Source: Siminovitchia fortis
GTDB lineage: Bacteria; Bacillota; Bacilli; Bacillales; Bacillaceae_C
Reading direction: 5' to 3'
Assembly (NCBI RefSeq): GCF_003605365.2
Contig: NZ_QYTU02000006.1
Coordinates: 48,459-112,458, forward strand
DNA: 64,000 bases
Part shown: positions 22,544-30,921 of the stretch, one piece after another
Layout of the letters: each line of letters begins with the position of its first letter
Position numbering within the stretch: position 1 is the first letter of the stretch
The notes under the pieces: generated by a model
What the model was told of the DNA's origin: nothing
The model's database searches: none
Seen by the model: only the letters and a program-made list of their open reading frames with translations
Made by a program: the position numbers and the translations under genes

Positions 22544-24118
22544 ATGTCTCTTTTGTTGACGCAATTTTTGGATCGGGCAGTTCATTTGTACGGAAGAAAA
22601 CCGGCTATTATTGATGAACATGGCAAGCGTTACACCTATGAAGAAGTGAACGGGCGGGTGAACAGCCTTTCATTCGGACTGGCTTCCCTCGGGGTTGAAA
22701 AAGGGGACCGGGTGGCTTATTTGGCTCCAAACACACTCGAAATGTACGAAGGTTTTTATGGGATTTTTCAGGTAGGGGGCATAATGGTTTCATTGAATAC
22801 GAGATTGAAACCGAAGGATTACGTCTATATTTTAAATCACAGTGAGAGCAAGGTTCTCTTTGTGGATCATGTACTGTTAAATCTGATTGAACCGGTCCGA
22901 AATCAGCTTGAAACGGTTGAGACGATCATTGTTCATGGTCTGCCAGAGGATAAGGATGGGCTTATTGCGTATGACTCCTGGCTTTCTTCCTTTCCATCAA
23001 CTGATTTCCCGCGTGTGGAATTGCATGAGGATGATGTCAGCACGTTGCTTTATACGAGCGGTACAACCGGGAATCCAAAAGGCGTCATGCTGACGCATCG
23101 GAATAATTATTTGCACGCTTTATCCACCATGCATCACTTGCGGGTAAATGACCGTGATGTCCTTATGCATATTTTACCGATGTTTCATGTTAACGGCTGG
23201 GGATCTCCTTTTTATTATACGGCGAATGGCGCAACCCAGATTATGCAAAAAGCGATCGATCCTAAGGTGATCTTGGAAAAGGTTGAAAAATATGGGGTCA
23301 CAGTGATGCATATGGCTCCAACAGTACTTCAATCCATTATGGATCAATATAAAAATGTAAATCCGAAAATCGACCAAAATGTCAGGATTGTTGTTGCAGG
23401 TTCCGCTCCGCCTAAAGCGTTCATCAGACAGCTGGAAGAAGAAATCGGCTGGGAATTTTACCAAGTATATGGAATGACGGAAACGTCGCCATTGAGCCTG
23501 GCGTCTTATATATCATCCGAAGATGAAGGCGCTTCCAATGATGAATATTATAAGCTAAAAGTCAAAACAGGGCTCGAAATGATCGGAACCGACGTTAGGG
23601 TGGTGGACGAATTTGGAAATGATGTTGAAAAAAATGGCAAAGAAATCGGAGAAGTAATTGTGAGAGGACCTGGCGTCATGAAAGGATATTGGAAAGATGA
23701 AGCGGCGACGAAATCGACCATTATCAATGGCTGGCTTCATACAGGGGATATGGGAACGATGGATGAAAACCACCGCATCCAAATTGTTGACCGGAAAAAA
23801 GACATTATTATCAGTGGCGGAGAAAACATCTCTACAATAGAAATCGAAAATGTCATATACGACCATCCGGCGGTGAAAGAAGTGGCGGTCATAGCTACGC
23901 CCCATGAAAAATGGGGAGAGACTCCGCATGCCATTGTTGTTGCGCGGGACGGACATGAAGTGGCCGGGCAGGAAATCATTGATTTTACAAGAGAAAGACT
24001 GGCGCATTTCAAATGCCCGACCATCGTCACTTTCATGGAGGAGCTTCCCAAAACGGCGAGCGGCAAGATCATGAAAGTGAAGCTGCGGGAGTTTGTATCG
24101 CCTGCAGCAAAAAATTGA
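22544..24118 (+). CDS. Long-chain fatty-acid--CoA ligase family protein
   Basis: 524-residue adenylate-forming enzyme. Core motifs: P-loop YTSGTTGNPKGVMLTHRN (about 166-183), GMTETSPLS, GWLHTGDMG, the hinge IVDRKKDIIISGGENIS and the catalytic-Lys region KTASGKIMKVKLRE at the C-terminus. It probably activates a fatty acid with ATP and CoA. The chain length cannot be read from sequence. The ATG at 22544 follows GGAAAGGGG by 8 nt, better than the TTG at 22538. Followed 49 bp later by a GNAT gene, with which it may be cotranscribed. Confidence 0.88.
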   Translation: MSLLLTQFLDRAVHLYGRKPAIIDEHGKRYTYEEVNGRVNSLSFGLASLGVEKGDRVAYLAPNTLEMYEGFYGIFQVGGIMVSLNTRLKPKDYVYILNHSESKVLFVDHVLLNLIEPVRNQLETVETIIVHGLPEDKDGLIAYDSWLSSFPSTDFPRVELHEDDVSTLLYTSGTTGNPKGVMLTHRNNYLHALSTMHHLRVNDRDVLMHILPMFHVNGWGSPFYYTANGATQIMQKAIDPKVILEKVEKYGVTVMHMAPTVLQSIMDQYKNVNPKIDQNVRIVVAGSAPPKAFIRQLEEEIGWEFYQVYGMTETSPLSLASYISSEDEGASNDEYYKLKVKTGLEMIGTDVRVVDEFGNDVEKNGKEIGEVIVRGPGVMKGYWKDEAATKSTIINGWLHTGDMGTMDENHRIQIVDRKKDIIISGGENISTIEIENVIYDHPAVKEVAVIATPHEKWGETPHAIVVARDGHEVAGQEIIDFTRERLAHFKCPTIVTFMEELPKTASGKIMKVKLREFVSPAAKN

Positions 24119-24167
24119 TATAATGATGGCAGCCAAACAGAAATTTTGACAGAAAGAGGGCTGCCTT

Positions 24168-24980
24168 ATGACTGCAACTATTGATATACGTGTTTTAAAC
24201 AGCAACGAAGAAATGAGACAAATGTATCAGCTTGAAGAATTCATCTGGCAAGGGGAAGGCGGAATTCCTGTTCATCAAACAATCACGGCCATTCGGAACG
24301 GAGGCCTTGCGATTGGTGCATATTGTGATGATCAGCTTGTCGGATTCAGCTATAGTTTTCCCGGATTCAAGGATGGTAAGGCGTATCTATGTTCACACAA
24401 TATGGGAATTCATCCCGATTACCGTGACAAAGGCATCGGCGCTTCATTAAAAAACAGGCAAAAAACGGAAGCGGCCCGAATAGGGTACGATATGCTGACA
24501 TGGACATATGATCCGCTGGAAACACGCAACGGTTATTTGAACCTATCGAAACTCCGTGCGGTTTGCAGTACATATATTGAAAATTGCTACGGGGAATTCG
24601 ATGACGGGCTCAATGCGGGTTTGCCGACAGACCGCTTTAAAGTGGAATGGTGGATAAAAAGCCGGCATGTCGATGAACGCATTCCGGTGCCTGTCAAGGA
24701 TGATGCCTTCTATATCCCGTGGAAACAGGCTGCAAGCGGCCCGGTCCTTGCTGATGATGTAGAAATTCCTGAGGCAGCCCAAATAATGGTCCCGGTTCCT
24801 GCGGCATTTCAAACGATCAAGCAGGAGGATATGAGCCTCGCATTGGATTGGAGATTGAAAACCCGCTCTGTTTTTCAAGAGCTGTTCCAAAAGGGGTATG
24901 CCGCTGTTTCTTTGGAAAGAAGCGCCGAGGAGCCTGTGCATCATTATTTATTGGTGAAAAGAGAATCTCTTCAAATTTAA
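24168..24980 (+). CDS. GNAT acyltransferase, probable D-amino acid N-succinyltransferase
   Basis: 270 residues with an N-terminal GNAT fold. The acyl-CoA loop is seen in HNMGIHPDYRDKGIGASLKN (about 78-97). It belongs to the long GNAT group (COG3375-like) found beside N-succinylamino acid racemases. In Geobacillus kaustophilus such an enzyme succinylates D-amino acids for conversion to the L form. The racemase and an M20 deacylase are encoded convergently at 25980-28257, which supports the same role here. Substrate assignment is inferred from context. Its mRNA probably includes the 52-bp array and ends at the terminator at 25373. Confidence 0.7.
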   Translation: MTATIDIRVLNSNEEMRQMYQLEEFIWQGEGGIPVHQTITAIRNGGLAIGAYCDDQLVGFSYSFPGFKDGKAYLCSHNMGIHPDYRDKGIGASLKNRQKTEAARIGYDMLTWTYDPLETRNGYLNLSKLRAVCSTYIENCYGEFDDGLNAGLPTDRFKVEWWIKSRHVDERIPVPVKDDAFYIPWKQAASGPVLADDVEIPEAAQIMVPVPAAFQTIKQEDMSLALDWRLKTRSVFQELFQKGYAAVSLERSAEEPVHHYLLVKRESLQI

Positions 24981-25020
24981 AATAGGATTCTTACCCATAG
25001 CGACGGTAAAAACCAAAAAA

Positions 25021-25378
25021 CGGTCACGAATACCGGTGATACCTTCCCGAAGGGGCGTTGAAAATGGGAAAACGGTAACGAATACAGAGGATACCTTCCC
25101 GAAGTGGCGTTGAAAATGGAAAATTGGTAACGAATACAGAGGATACCTTCCCGAAGTGGCGTCGAAAATAGAAAAGCGGTAACGAATACAGAGGATACCT
25201 TCCCGAAGTGGCGTCGAAAATAGAAAAACGGTAACGAATACTGAGGATACCTTCCCGAAGGGGTGTCGAAAATGGAAAATTGGTAACGAATATCCGTGAT
25301 ACCTTCCCGAAGTGGCGTCGAAAATGAAAAAGCGGTAACGAATACCAGGAATACCTCCCCAATGTGATAAAGAAAACC
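25021..25378. repeat. Tandem array of seven 52-bp units
   Basis: Units begin CGGTAACGAATAC or a close variant at 25021, 25073, 25125, 25177, 25229, 25281 and 25333, an exact spacing of 52 bp. The core ATACCTTCCCGAAGTGGCG is nearly invariant, while the linkers vary. Last unit is degenerate. There are no spacers, so it is not CRISPR. Long open frames on the minus strand (157 and 112 codons) are a by-product of the repeat: 52 is not divisible by 3, so three units fuse into a 52-residue periodicity in every frame. It lies between the GNAT stop codon and its terminator. Confidence 0.85.
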
Positions 25379-25407
25379 GATATTCAGGCGTGAATATCGG
25401 TTTTTCC
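25373..25407 (+). terminator. Terminator after the GNAT gene and 52-bp array
   Basis: AAAACCGATATTC and GAATATCGGTTTT are perfect 13-bp arms around a 6-nt loop, ending in TTTTT. Confidence 0.85.
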
Positions 25408-25465
25408 TTGAAGTAAAAGAAAGTATAAGCTGATATGAAGATTTTTTCAAAAAAAGCCTTTCTTT

Positions 25466-25977
25466 GTCCAGCTCCAGCGCCCAGCGACTAGTAAACTTCG
25501 CACTCCTTTCCTCGAAAAAGCTTCGCTTTTTCTGCGTGGATGTTTATTCGAGGAAGTAGGCTCAGAGCACTACGATAAGCCAACATCGGCTCGTACCTCG
25601 CCGTGTTGTCCGGCTCCGAGTGCCATCGGCGCAAGGATTAAGCCAATCGCTGCTGAAGGCAAACTACGCCTTCTTCAGCGCTCGTCTTATGCTTGTCGCC
25701 GATAACCAGGCACTCTCCGCCTTTCCTTATCCTTTATCTCATTGCGGAGTGCTCCAGTGTCTAGCTTCAGACGGCAGGGGCTCGAGGTCGCTTCGGTCAA
25801 TCCAATGAAGTCAAAGAACGACTTCACTGGATTGCCCTCCGTCGGACAGGATGTCCTAGTGCCACCGACGCCACAGGATGTGGCGTTTGTCGGCGGCCAG
25901 CGCTTGTCGCCCCTAAACAGCCGTCTTCCGCATTTCCGTTTGTACGTTGCTAAACGGGCGCTTGCGCTTTTCTTATA
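25466..25977 (-). repeat. Composite palindromic repeat element, copy 3 (about 510 bp)
   Basis: Outer ends GTCCAGCTCCAGCGCCCAGC (25468) and GGGCGCTTGCGCTTTTC (near 25957-25973) match the short element. The inside contains further nested segments: GCCATCGGCGCAAGGATTAAGCC as in copy 4 reversed, and hairpins around 25803-25840 (GAAGTC/GACTTC) and 25880-25900. It looks like several insertions or an expanded element. It ends 2-3 bp from the stop codon of the racemase gene. Short plus-strand open frames inside are not credible genes. Confidence 0.6.
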
Positions 25978-25979
25978 AG

Positions 25980-27122
25980 CTATGGCATCGGATGCGGCGT
26001 CACCGCCGTAGTAATGCTCTCTTTTTCAACCGTCAGCTGTTCAAGCTTTTCACGATTGACGTCAAATCCGATCCCCGGACCTGTCTGTACCTGAATGATT
26101 CCATGATCCATTGTCACTTCGGGCTCGATGATATCCTCATCCCAATAGTGGGAAGACGGTGCCGTATCCCCTGGTATTGTAAAGTTGGAAAGGGAAGTCA
26201 AGGCAATATTGTGAGCTCGCCCGATTCCCGTTTCCAGCATTCCGCCGCACCAGACAGGCACACCGTTATCCCTGCACAGGTCGTGGATTCGGATGGATTC
26301 TCCCAAACCTCCGACGCGGCCGATTTTTATATTGATAATCCGGCAGCTACCCAGCTGTAATGCTTTTCTGGCATCTTCGAGAGAATGGATGCTTTCATCA
26401 AGACAAACCGGTGTCTGGATTTCTTTTTGCAAAGTGGCATGGTCGATAATATCGTCATGGGCAAGCGGCTGCTCGATCATCATCAGGTTATACTGATCAA
26501 GCTGTTTCAGCTGGTCCACATCGTTCAATGTATAGGCGGAATTTGCGTCAGCCATCAATGGAATATCCGGAAATGCCTTCCTTACTGCATCAATATAATC
26601 CAAATCTGCCCCGGGAGCAATTTTAACCTTTAATTTCCGAAAACCTTCCTCCACATATTCGCCGACCTTCTCGACAAGCTTCTCAGGAGTTGCTTGAATC
26701 CCGATGCTTTTTCCTACTTCTATTTCCGTTTTCGTACCGTCGATCAATTCGGACAGCGGTACATTGTTTTTCTTTGCAAACACATCCCAAACCGCTGTTT
26801 CAATCGCGGATTTGGCAATCTGGTTTCGCCTTACAAACGTAAGCATGTCATGGACATCCAGCGGATGTTCAATTGTTTTATGAATGATTCTTGAAATGAG
26901 AAAATCCTTTAACATATAGACCGCTGTGTGTGTGGTTTCCTCGTTATAATAAGGTTCGTCGCTTGTTGTCGTCTCTCCCCATCCTGAGATGCCTGATTCG
27001 TCGATCGCCTCCACAAGGCATACATGTTTCTCCTGAAATGTGCCGAAACTCGTTGTAAATGGTGCAATCAGCTTCATCTTTACCGTGTGAAGGACCACTT
27101 CTTTAATTTGAACTGGTTTCAA
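25980..27122 (-). CDS. N-succinylamino acid racemase / o-succinylbenzoate synthase family
   Basis: Enolase-superfamily protein of 380 residues. It has the KxK catalytic pair in RKLKVKIAPG, metal ligands in MADANSAY, MIEQPL and CLDESI, and the second catalytic Lys in IINIKIGRVGGL. The TTG start at 27122 is chosen because AAGGAGAG lies 8 nt upstream and known homologues begin about there; the frame is open further upstream. It overlaps the M20 gene by 20 nt. Members are often bifunctional with menaquinone o-succinylbenzoate synthase; the neighbours (M20 deacylase, GNAT) favour racemisation of N-succinyl amino acids. Confidence 0.82.
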   Translation of the reverse strand: MKPVQIKEVVLHTVKMKLIAPFTTSFGTFQEKHVCLVEAIDESGISGWGETTTSDEPYYNEETTHTAVYMLKDFLISRIIHKTIEHPLDVHDMLTFVRRNQIAKSAIETAVWDVFAKKNNVPLSELIDGTKTEIEVGKSIGIQATPEKLVEKVGEYVEEGFRKLKVKIAPGADLDYIDAVRKAFPDIPLMADANSAYTLNDVDQLKQLDQYNLMMIEQPLAHDDIIDHATLQKEIQTPVCLDESIHSLEDARKALQLGSCRIINIKIGRVGGLGESIRIHDLCRDNGVPVWCGGMLETGIGRAHNIALTSLSNFTIPGDTAPSSHYWDEDIIEPEVTMDHGIIQVQTGPGIGFDVNREKLEQLTVEKESITTAVTPHPMP

Positions 27123-28257
27123 TGCTTGTTCTCTCCTTTTTTGCCAACACTTGTACAATCTCTGTAATAATATCAATCCCATTGAATAGGGCTTCACGGT
27201 TGAAAGTCATATGCGGATGGTGAAGTCCCGGTTTCAAGTCGCATCCGAGTCCGATCATCGTCGCTTTCAGTTCTGGCTTTTTAATCGTGTAAAAATGGAA
27301 ATCATCTCCGCCCGGTGTCATAAGCGGATCCATTGTATGATCAGGGCCTAAAACGTTGGAAATGGCCTGTCTGGAGATTACTTCTGCCTCCGGGGCCACT
27401 TCCGCTGCGGGAATTCCGTAATCATCTGTAATTTTTATTTTGGATTGAAAAAGTTGTTCGGTTGCCTCTAAAGTCTCATATACTTTTTCTTTCAGCATCT
27501 TCATATGCTGGTTTGTCTGCGCCCTTAGATCAAAAGCCAATGATGCCTGGCCCGGGATAATATTGGTGCTTTTTCCTCCAGCGTGGAACTTTGTGACTTT
27601 TACAGAATACGGAACGGTCGGATCCAAGTGGATGGCGTTGATTGCATTCACAATATGGGTTCCGACATCAATCGCATTGCTTGTCAAGTGCGGTCTGGCA
27701 CCGTGGGCGTCATCCCCGATGATGTCGCATTCGATTGACGTGGCAGCCCCGTGGATAATCGCCGGGGTCGCATATCCGTCCGGAGCCTCCTGAACGGGGC
27801 GCAAATGGATGCCGAATAAATAATCGACGTCATCGACAGCGCCTTTTTCAACCATTCTAAGTGCTCCGTCACCGACCTCTTCCGCCGGTTGGAAAATAAA
27901 ACGGACGGTCACCCGATCCTTGATGGAAGGGTCTTTCGCCAGCTTCCACAATGCGCCGAGCACCATCGTCATGTGGGCATCGTGGCCGCATGAATGATTG
28001 GCCTGAAATTTTCCGTCCACTTCCTGCCACAGCGCATCCATGTCGGCGCGGATCGCTACAACCGGATTGCCTTTAATTCCGCCAAAGTCAGCGATTACTC
28101 CCGTGCAATCACTGAATGTCCGCACTTTGCAGCCTGCTTTTTCAAGCTGCTCCTTAATAAACTCGTTTGTGTTTACCTCCTCCCAGCTGAGCTCCGGATG
28201 AGCGTGAAGATGATCAAACGTATCGTAAACTTGTTGCTTAAAATGTTCGTCCTGCAT
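27103..28257 (-). CDS. M20 amidohydrolase, probable N-succinyl-L-amino acid desuccinylase
   Basis: 384 residues, M20D-type metallohydrolase. Metal-binding motifs HPELSWEE, IRADMDALW, HSCGHDAHMTM and the C-terminal GGDDFHFY are visible. In Geobacillus an enzyme of this family removes succinate from N-succinyl-L-amino acids made by the adjacent racemase. Upstream gene of a two-gene minus-strand operon with the racemase, translationally coupled. An aminoacylase with broader acyl specificity is the alternative. Confidence 0.8.
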   Translation of the reverse strand: MQDEHFKQQVYDTFDHLHAHPELSWEEVNTNEFIKEQLEKAGCKVRTFSDCTGVIADFGGIKGNPVVAIRADMDALWQEVDGKFQANHSCGHDAHMTMVLGALWKLAKDPSIKDRVTVRFIFQPAEEVGDGALRMVEKGAVDDVDYLFGIHLRPVQEAPDGYATPAIIHGAATSIECDIIGDDAHGARPHLTSNAIDVGTHIVNAINAIHLDPTVPYSVKVTKFHAGGKSTNIIPGQASLAFDLRAQTNQHMKMLKEKVYETLEATEQLFQSKIKITDDYGIPAAEVAPEAEVISRQAISNVLGPDHTMDPLMTPGGDDFHFYTIKKPELKATMIGLGCDLKPGLHHPHMTFNREALFNGIDIITEIVQVLAKKERTSIETSSN

Positions 28258-28539
28258 GCCTGATGATATCCTTTCCCGAAAAAAGTATTGGTTTTGAGAA
28301 ACAGTAAGTAATCACCGTTACAAAAAAAGCGCACTTTTTTACCCTGTGCTGAATTATATGAAATATGGTATATAAAAGTCGCCCTGATTGAGTGTCTCTT
28401 GGTGAAAAAGGCGTATAACTATTTCGCAAATTGTCCCTACTGTAAATTATAGGCTTCAGGAAAAGGGGAATCAACCGGTTGCATTTAAGGCGGGAGGCGT
28501 GGTCATTCGATTATTATAAAAGAAAGGATCAAATGGGAA

Positions 28540-28698
28540 TTAACAAAGCTTTTGACGATTCCTTATATTGAGCGCTTGGGCGAGTACGATGACATCTTCC
28601 ATGATATCCGCCCTTTTATTGTTTGGAGAGCGTTCATAGTCGTCGAGCAGACGGCGCATCTCTCTAATGAATAGCAGATTTTCCTCTTTAATGGACAT
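28540..28698 (-). CDS. Small protein, faintly Spo0E-like
   Basis: 52 residues from the ATG at 28698 (66 from an upstream in-frame start). It predicts a two-helix protein: IREMRRLLDDYER and RADIMEDVIVLAQALN. The second helix resembles the Spo0E-type phosphatase pattern (VLELSxxLD), but the catalytic SxxxD positions are A and N, so phosphatase activity is unlikely. The ribosome site AGGGGG lies before the ATG. Monocistronic, preceded and followed by non-coding DNA. A real gene is plausible, not certain. Confidence 0.45.
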   Translation of the reverse strand: MSIKEENLLFIREMRRLLDDYERSPNNKRADIMEDVIVLAQALNIRNRQKLC

Positions 28699-28740
28699 AA
28701 GGGGGCCCCCTGATTGAACTGAGTTTGTGAAAAAAGTCAT

Positions 28741-29048
28741 GGCACGAGATACATATCCCCAGGTTCCCTCATCATTTCCTCTTAAACATATATTCTTTTT
28801 TTAACCCATATTTCAGTTTTTAAACATTTTGTAATATTATTGTTATATGGTTTTAATATTTCATTTTGTGTAGTGTCTTTCTTATTTTGCATCGTCTAAT
28901 AGGATGGAGGGGATTTTTATCGATAGATTAAAAGCTTTTGAATCTTTTTGATGTGTTAAAACGTTATTATTATTGTCGTTATTTGCGAAATTCCCTGAGG
29001 ATATATAAATAGAGGGAATGACGCCACTATTTACTAGGGGGATATAGT
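28741..29048. other. AT-rich control region before the YknX-like gene
   Basis: No gene seen. An inverted repeat ATTCCCT (28990-28996) / AGGGAAT (29013-29019) flanks ATATATAAAT, a possible -10 region. This arrangement suggests an operator over the promoter of the exporter operon. Otherwise featureless AT-rich sequence. Confidence 0.4.
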
Positions 29049-30257
29049 GTGAAGAAGAAAGCCTGGATATGGACAGGATCAATTGTCGGGGTGTTAGTAT
29101 TGGCGCTTGTGGTCACGTTGGTGATCAGGGCGCAGGCAGGAAAAATGGCAGGAGCCGATGTTGAAGAGCCGGTGACTGTTCAAAAAGTGTCGGAACAGGA
29201 ACTGAGCGAAACCATTTTGGTGACCGGAAAGATTGTTCCGGAAGATGAGCAAAAAGTATTTTTGGAGCCGGACAAAGGAGAGGTAACGGAATTTAAGGTA
29301 AAGGAAAATCAGAAAGTGAAGGCCGGAGACCCTTTGTTTGTCTATGATTCTTCCAAATTGCAGTCAGAATATAATAAAGCTGTAAGAGAAAGGGATTTGG
29401 TGAAAAAACGCTCGCAAACAGAAATTAACCAGATCGCTGAATTGAACAAGCGGATTGCAGACGCGAAAAAAGCTCCGGCTCCATCTGGAGATGGAGAAGA
29501 AGGCGAAGCGCCGGCGGGGGATGCAGACGCTCTGAAGAGTGAAAAGCTTGAAATGGAAATCCAACATGAAAGCACCAAATCAGAAATTGAATCCGCCCAG
29601 GAGCAGATCAATGATTTGAATGAACAGATCAAAGAGATGACTGTAAAGAGCAAGATTGATGGAATCGTTGTAAAGGTGGACCGAAATGCGGTAAGCACGG
29701 AAGGGGGAGCGTCAAGCCCTGCAGTACATATTATCTCAAGCCAGCCATTTAAGGTAATTGGTACAATGAGCGAGTTTGACGCGGTAAAAATAAAGGAGAA
29801 GCAAGCGGTGACCATTCGTCCAAAGGTGTATAAAGACAAGGAATGGAAAGGTGCCATCGAATCGGTTTCCCAATTTCCGAATGAAGAAGGCGGTGAAGAG
29901 GAATTCGCCGGCGGTGGAGGAGGCGGTGGCGTCACCATGTATCCATTCAAAGTCGCTATCACAGATGATACGTCTGAACTTCGCCAGGGCTTCCATGTTT
30001 CATTGGAAATCAAGATTGACGGGGACGGAAAAAAATTGGCCATCCCACATGCTGCTATTCTGGAAGAGGGCGACACCAATACCGTTTTTGTATTGAAGGA
30101 CGGAATATTGGAAAGCCGTGAAATTGAAACGGGTGCATCGAATGACGAATTCATCGAAGTCAAAAATGGCCTGGAAAAGGATGAGCTTGTTGTCATCGCT
30201 CCTCATGAAGGCATGCATGATGGAATGGAAGTGACCACCTTTGATGAAATTGAGTGA
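29049..30257 (+). CDS. Efflux periplasmic-adaptor-type subunit (MacA/YknX-like)
   Basis: 402 residues. One N-terminal membrane helix (about 6-25), then the membrane-fusion fold: biotinyl-lipoyl-like half VFLEPDKGEVTEFKVKENQKVKAGDPLFVYDS, a coiled-coil hairpin (about 95-195) interrupted by a Pro/Gly/Glu-rich insert, and beta-barrel domains. A glycine run near residue 297 is unusual. The GTG start follows AGGGGG. First gene of an exporter operon homologous in layout to yknXYZ of Bacillus subtilis; a yknW equivalent is not seen upstream. Confidence 0.85.
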   Translation: MKKKAWIWTGSIVGVLVLALVVTLVIRAQAGKMAGADVEEPVTVQKVSEQELSETILVTGKIVPEDEQKVFLEPDKGEVTEFKVKENQKVKAGDPLFVYDSSKLQSEYNKAVRERDLVKKRSQTEINQIAELNKRIADAKKAPAPSGDGEEGEAPAGDADALKSEKLEMEIQHESTKSEIESAQEQINDLNEQIKEMTVKSKIDGIVVKVDRNAVSTEGGASSPAVHIISSQPFKVIGTMSEFDAVKIKEKQAVTIRPKVYKDKEWKGAIESVSQFPNEEGGEEEFAGGGGGGGVTMYPFKVAITDDTSELRQGFHVSLEIKIDGDGKKLAIPHAAILEEGDTNTVFVLKDGILESREIETGASNDEFIEVKNGLEKDELVVIAPHEGMHDGMEVTTFDEIE

Positions 30258-30921
30258 GATAACAAAAGTTTATGGAAACGGGTCGCTTCAGGTTCCGGTG
30301 CTGCACGGCATTGATTTGGCCGTTGAAGACGGTGAGTTTATCGCGATCATGGGACCGTCGGGATCCGGAAAATCAACGCTGATGAATATTATCGGCTTTT
30401 TGGATTATCCGACAACTGGGACGTTTGAACTGAATGGAGAAAATATCAGTTCGGCGAAAGAGAAGCAGCTGGCAAAGCTGCGTAATGAACATATCGGATT
30501 TGTGTTCCAGCAATTCTTTTTGCTGCCGAGGCTGAATGCGCAGAAAAATGTGGAAGCCCCGTTGATATATGCGGGTGTTCCAAAACGGGAGAGGATGGAA
30601 AGGGCCAAGCAGATGCTGGAAAAAGTGGGTTTGGGAGACCGCGTGAAGCATTTGCCCAACCAGCTCTCGGGAGGCCAGAAGCAAAGGGTTGCGATTGCGC
30701 GCGCCCTTGTGAACAATCCGACACTCATTTTGGCGGACGAGCCGACAGGGGCCCTCGATTCCAAAACGAGTGCCCAGATCATGGACCTGCTCGTCCAGCT
30801 GAACAAAGAAGGGAAAACCGTCATCATCGTTACCCACGAAGAGGAAATCGCCGCATATACTGATAGAATCATCACCTTAAAAGATGGAAAGATCATTGAC
30901 GACCGGAGGACAAGTCTATGA
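30244..30921 (+). CDS. ABC transporter ATPase (MacB/LolD/YknY type)
   Basis: 225 residues. Walker A MGPSGSGKSTLMN (about 38-50), Q-loop QQFFLLPRLNAQ, signature LSGGQKQRVAIARAL and Walker B LILADEPTGALDS are all intact. The ATG lies inside the end of the adaptor gene, and the stop overlaps the permease start, so the three subunits are coupled. It powers the MacB-type permease. Confidence 0.92.
   Translation: MKLSEITKVYGNGSLQVPVLHGIDLAVEDGEFIAIMGPSGSGKSTLMNIIGFLDYPTTGTFELNGENISSAKEKQLAKLRNEHIGFVFQQFFLLPRLNAQKNVEAPLIYAGVPKRERMERAKQMLEKVGLGDRVKHLPNQLSGGQKQRVAIARALVNNPTLILADEPTGALDSKTSAQIMDLLVQLNKEGKTVIIVTHEEEIAAYTDRIITLKDGKIIDDRRTSL

Noticed and set aside
25021..25378. CRISPR array
   Set aside because: Units are directly joined without unique spacers, the period is 52 bp and no cas genes are present.
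25024..25450. Minus-strand open frames of 157 and 112 codons rich in Phe, Tyr and Ser
   Set aside because: They are produced by the 52-bp tandem repeat, which is open in several frames at once. There is no ribosome binding site, and the same composition appears in each frame.
25620..25978. Small plus-strand open frames of 62 and 78 codons
   Set aside because: They lie fully inside the composite palindromic repeat and have no start signals.
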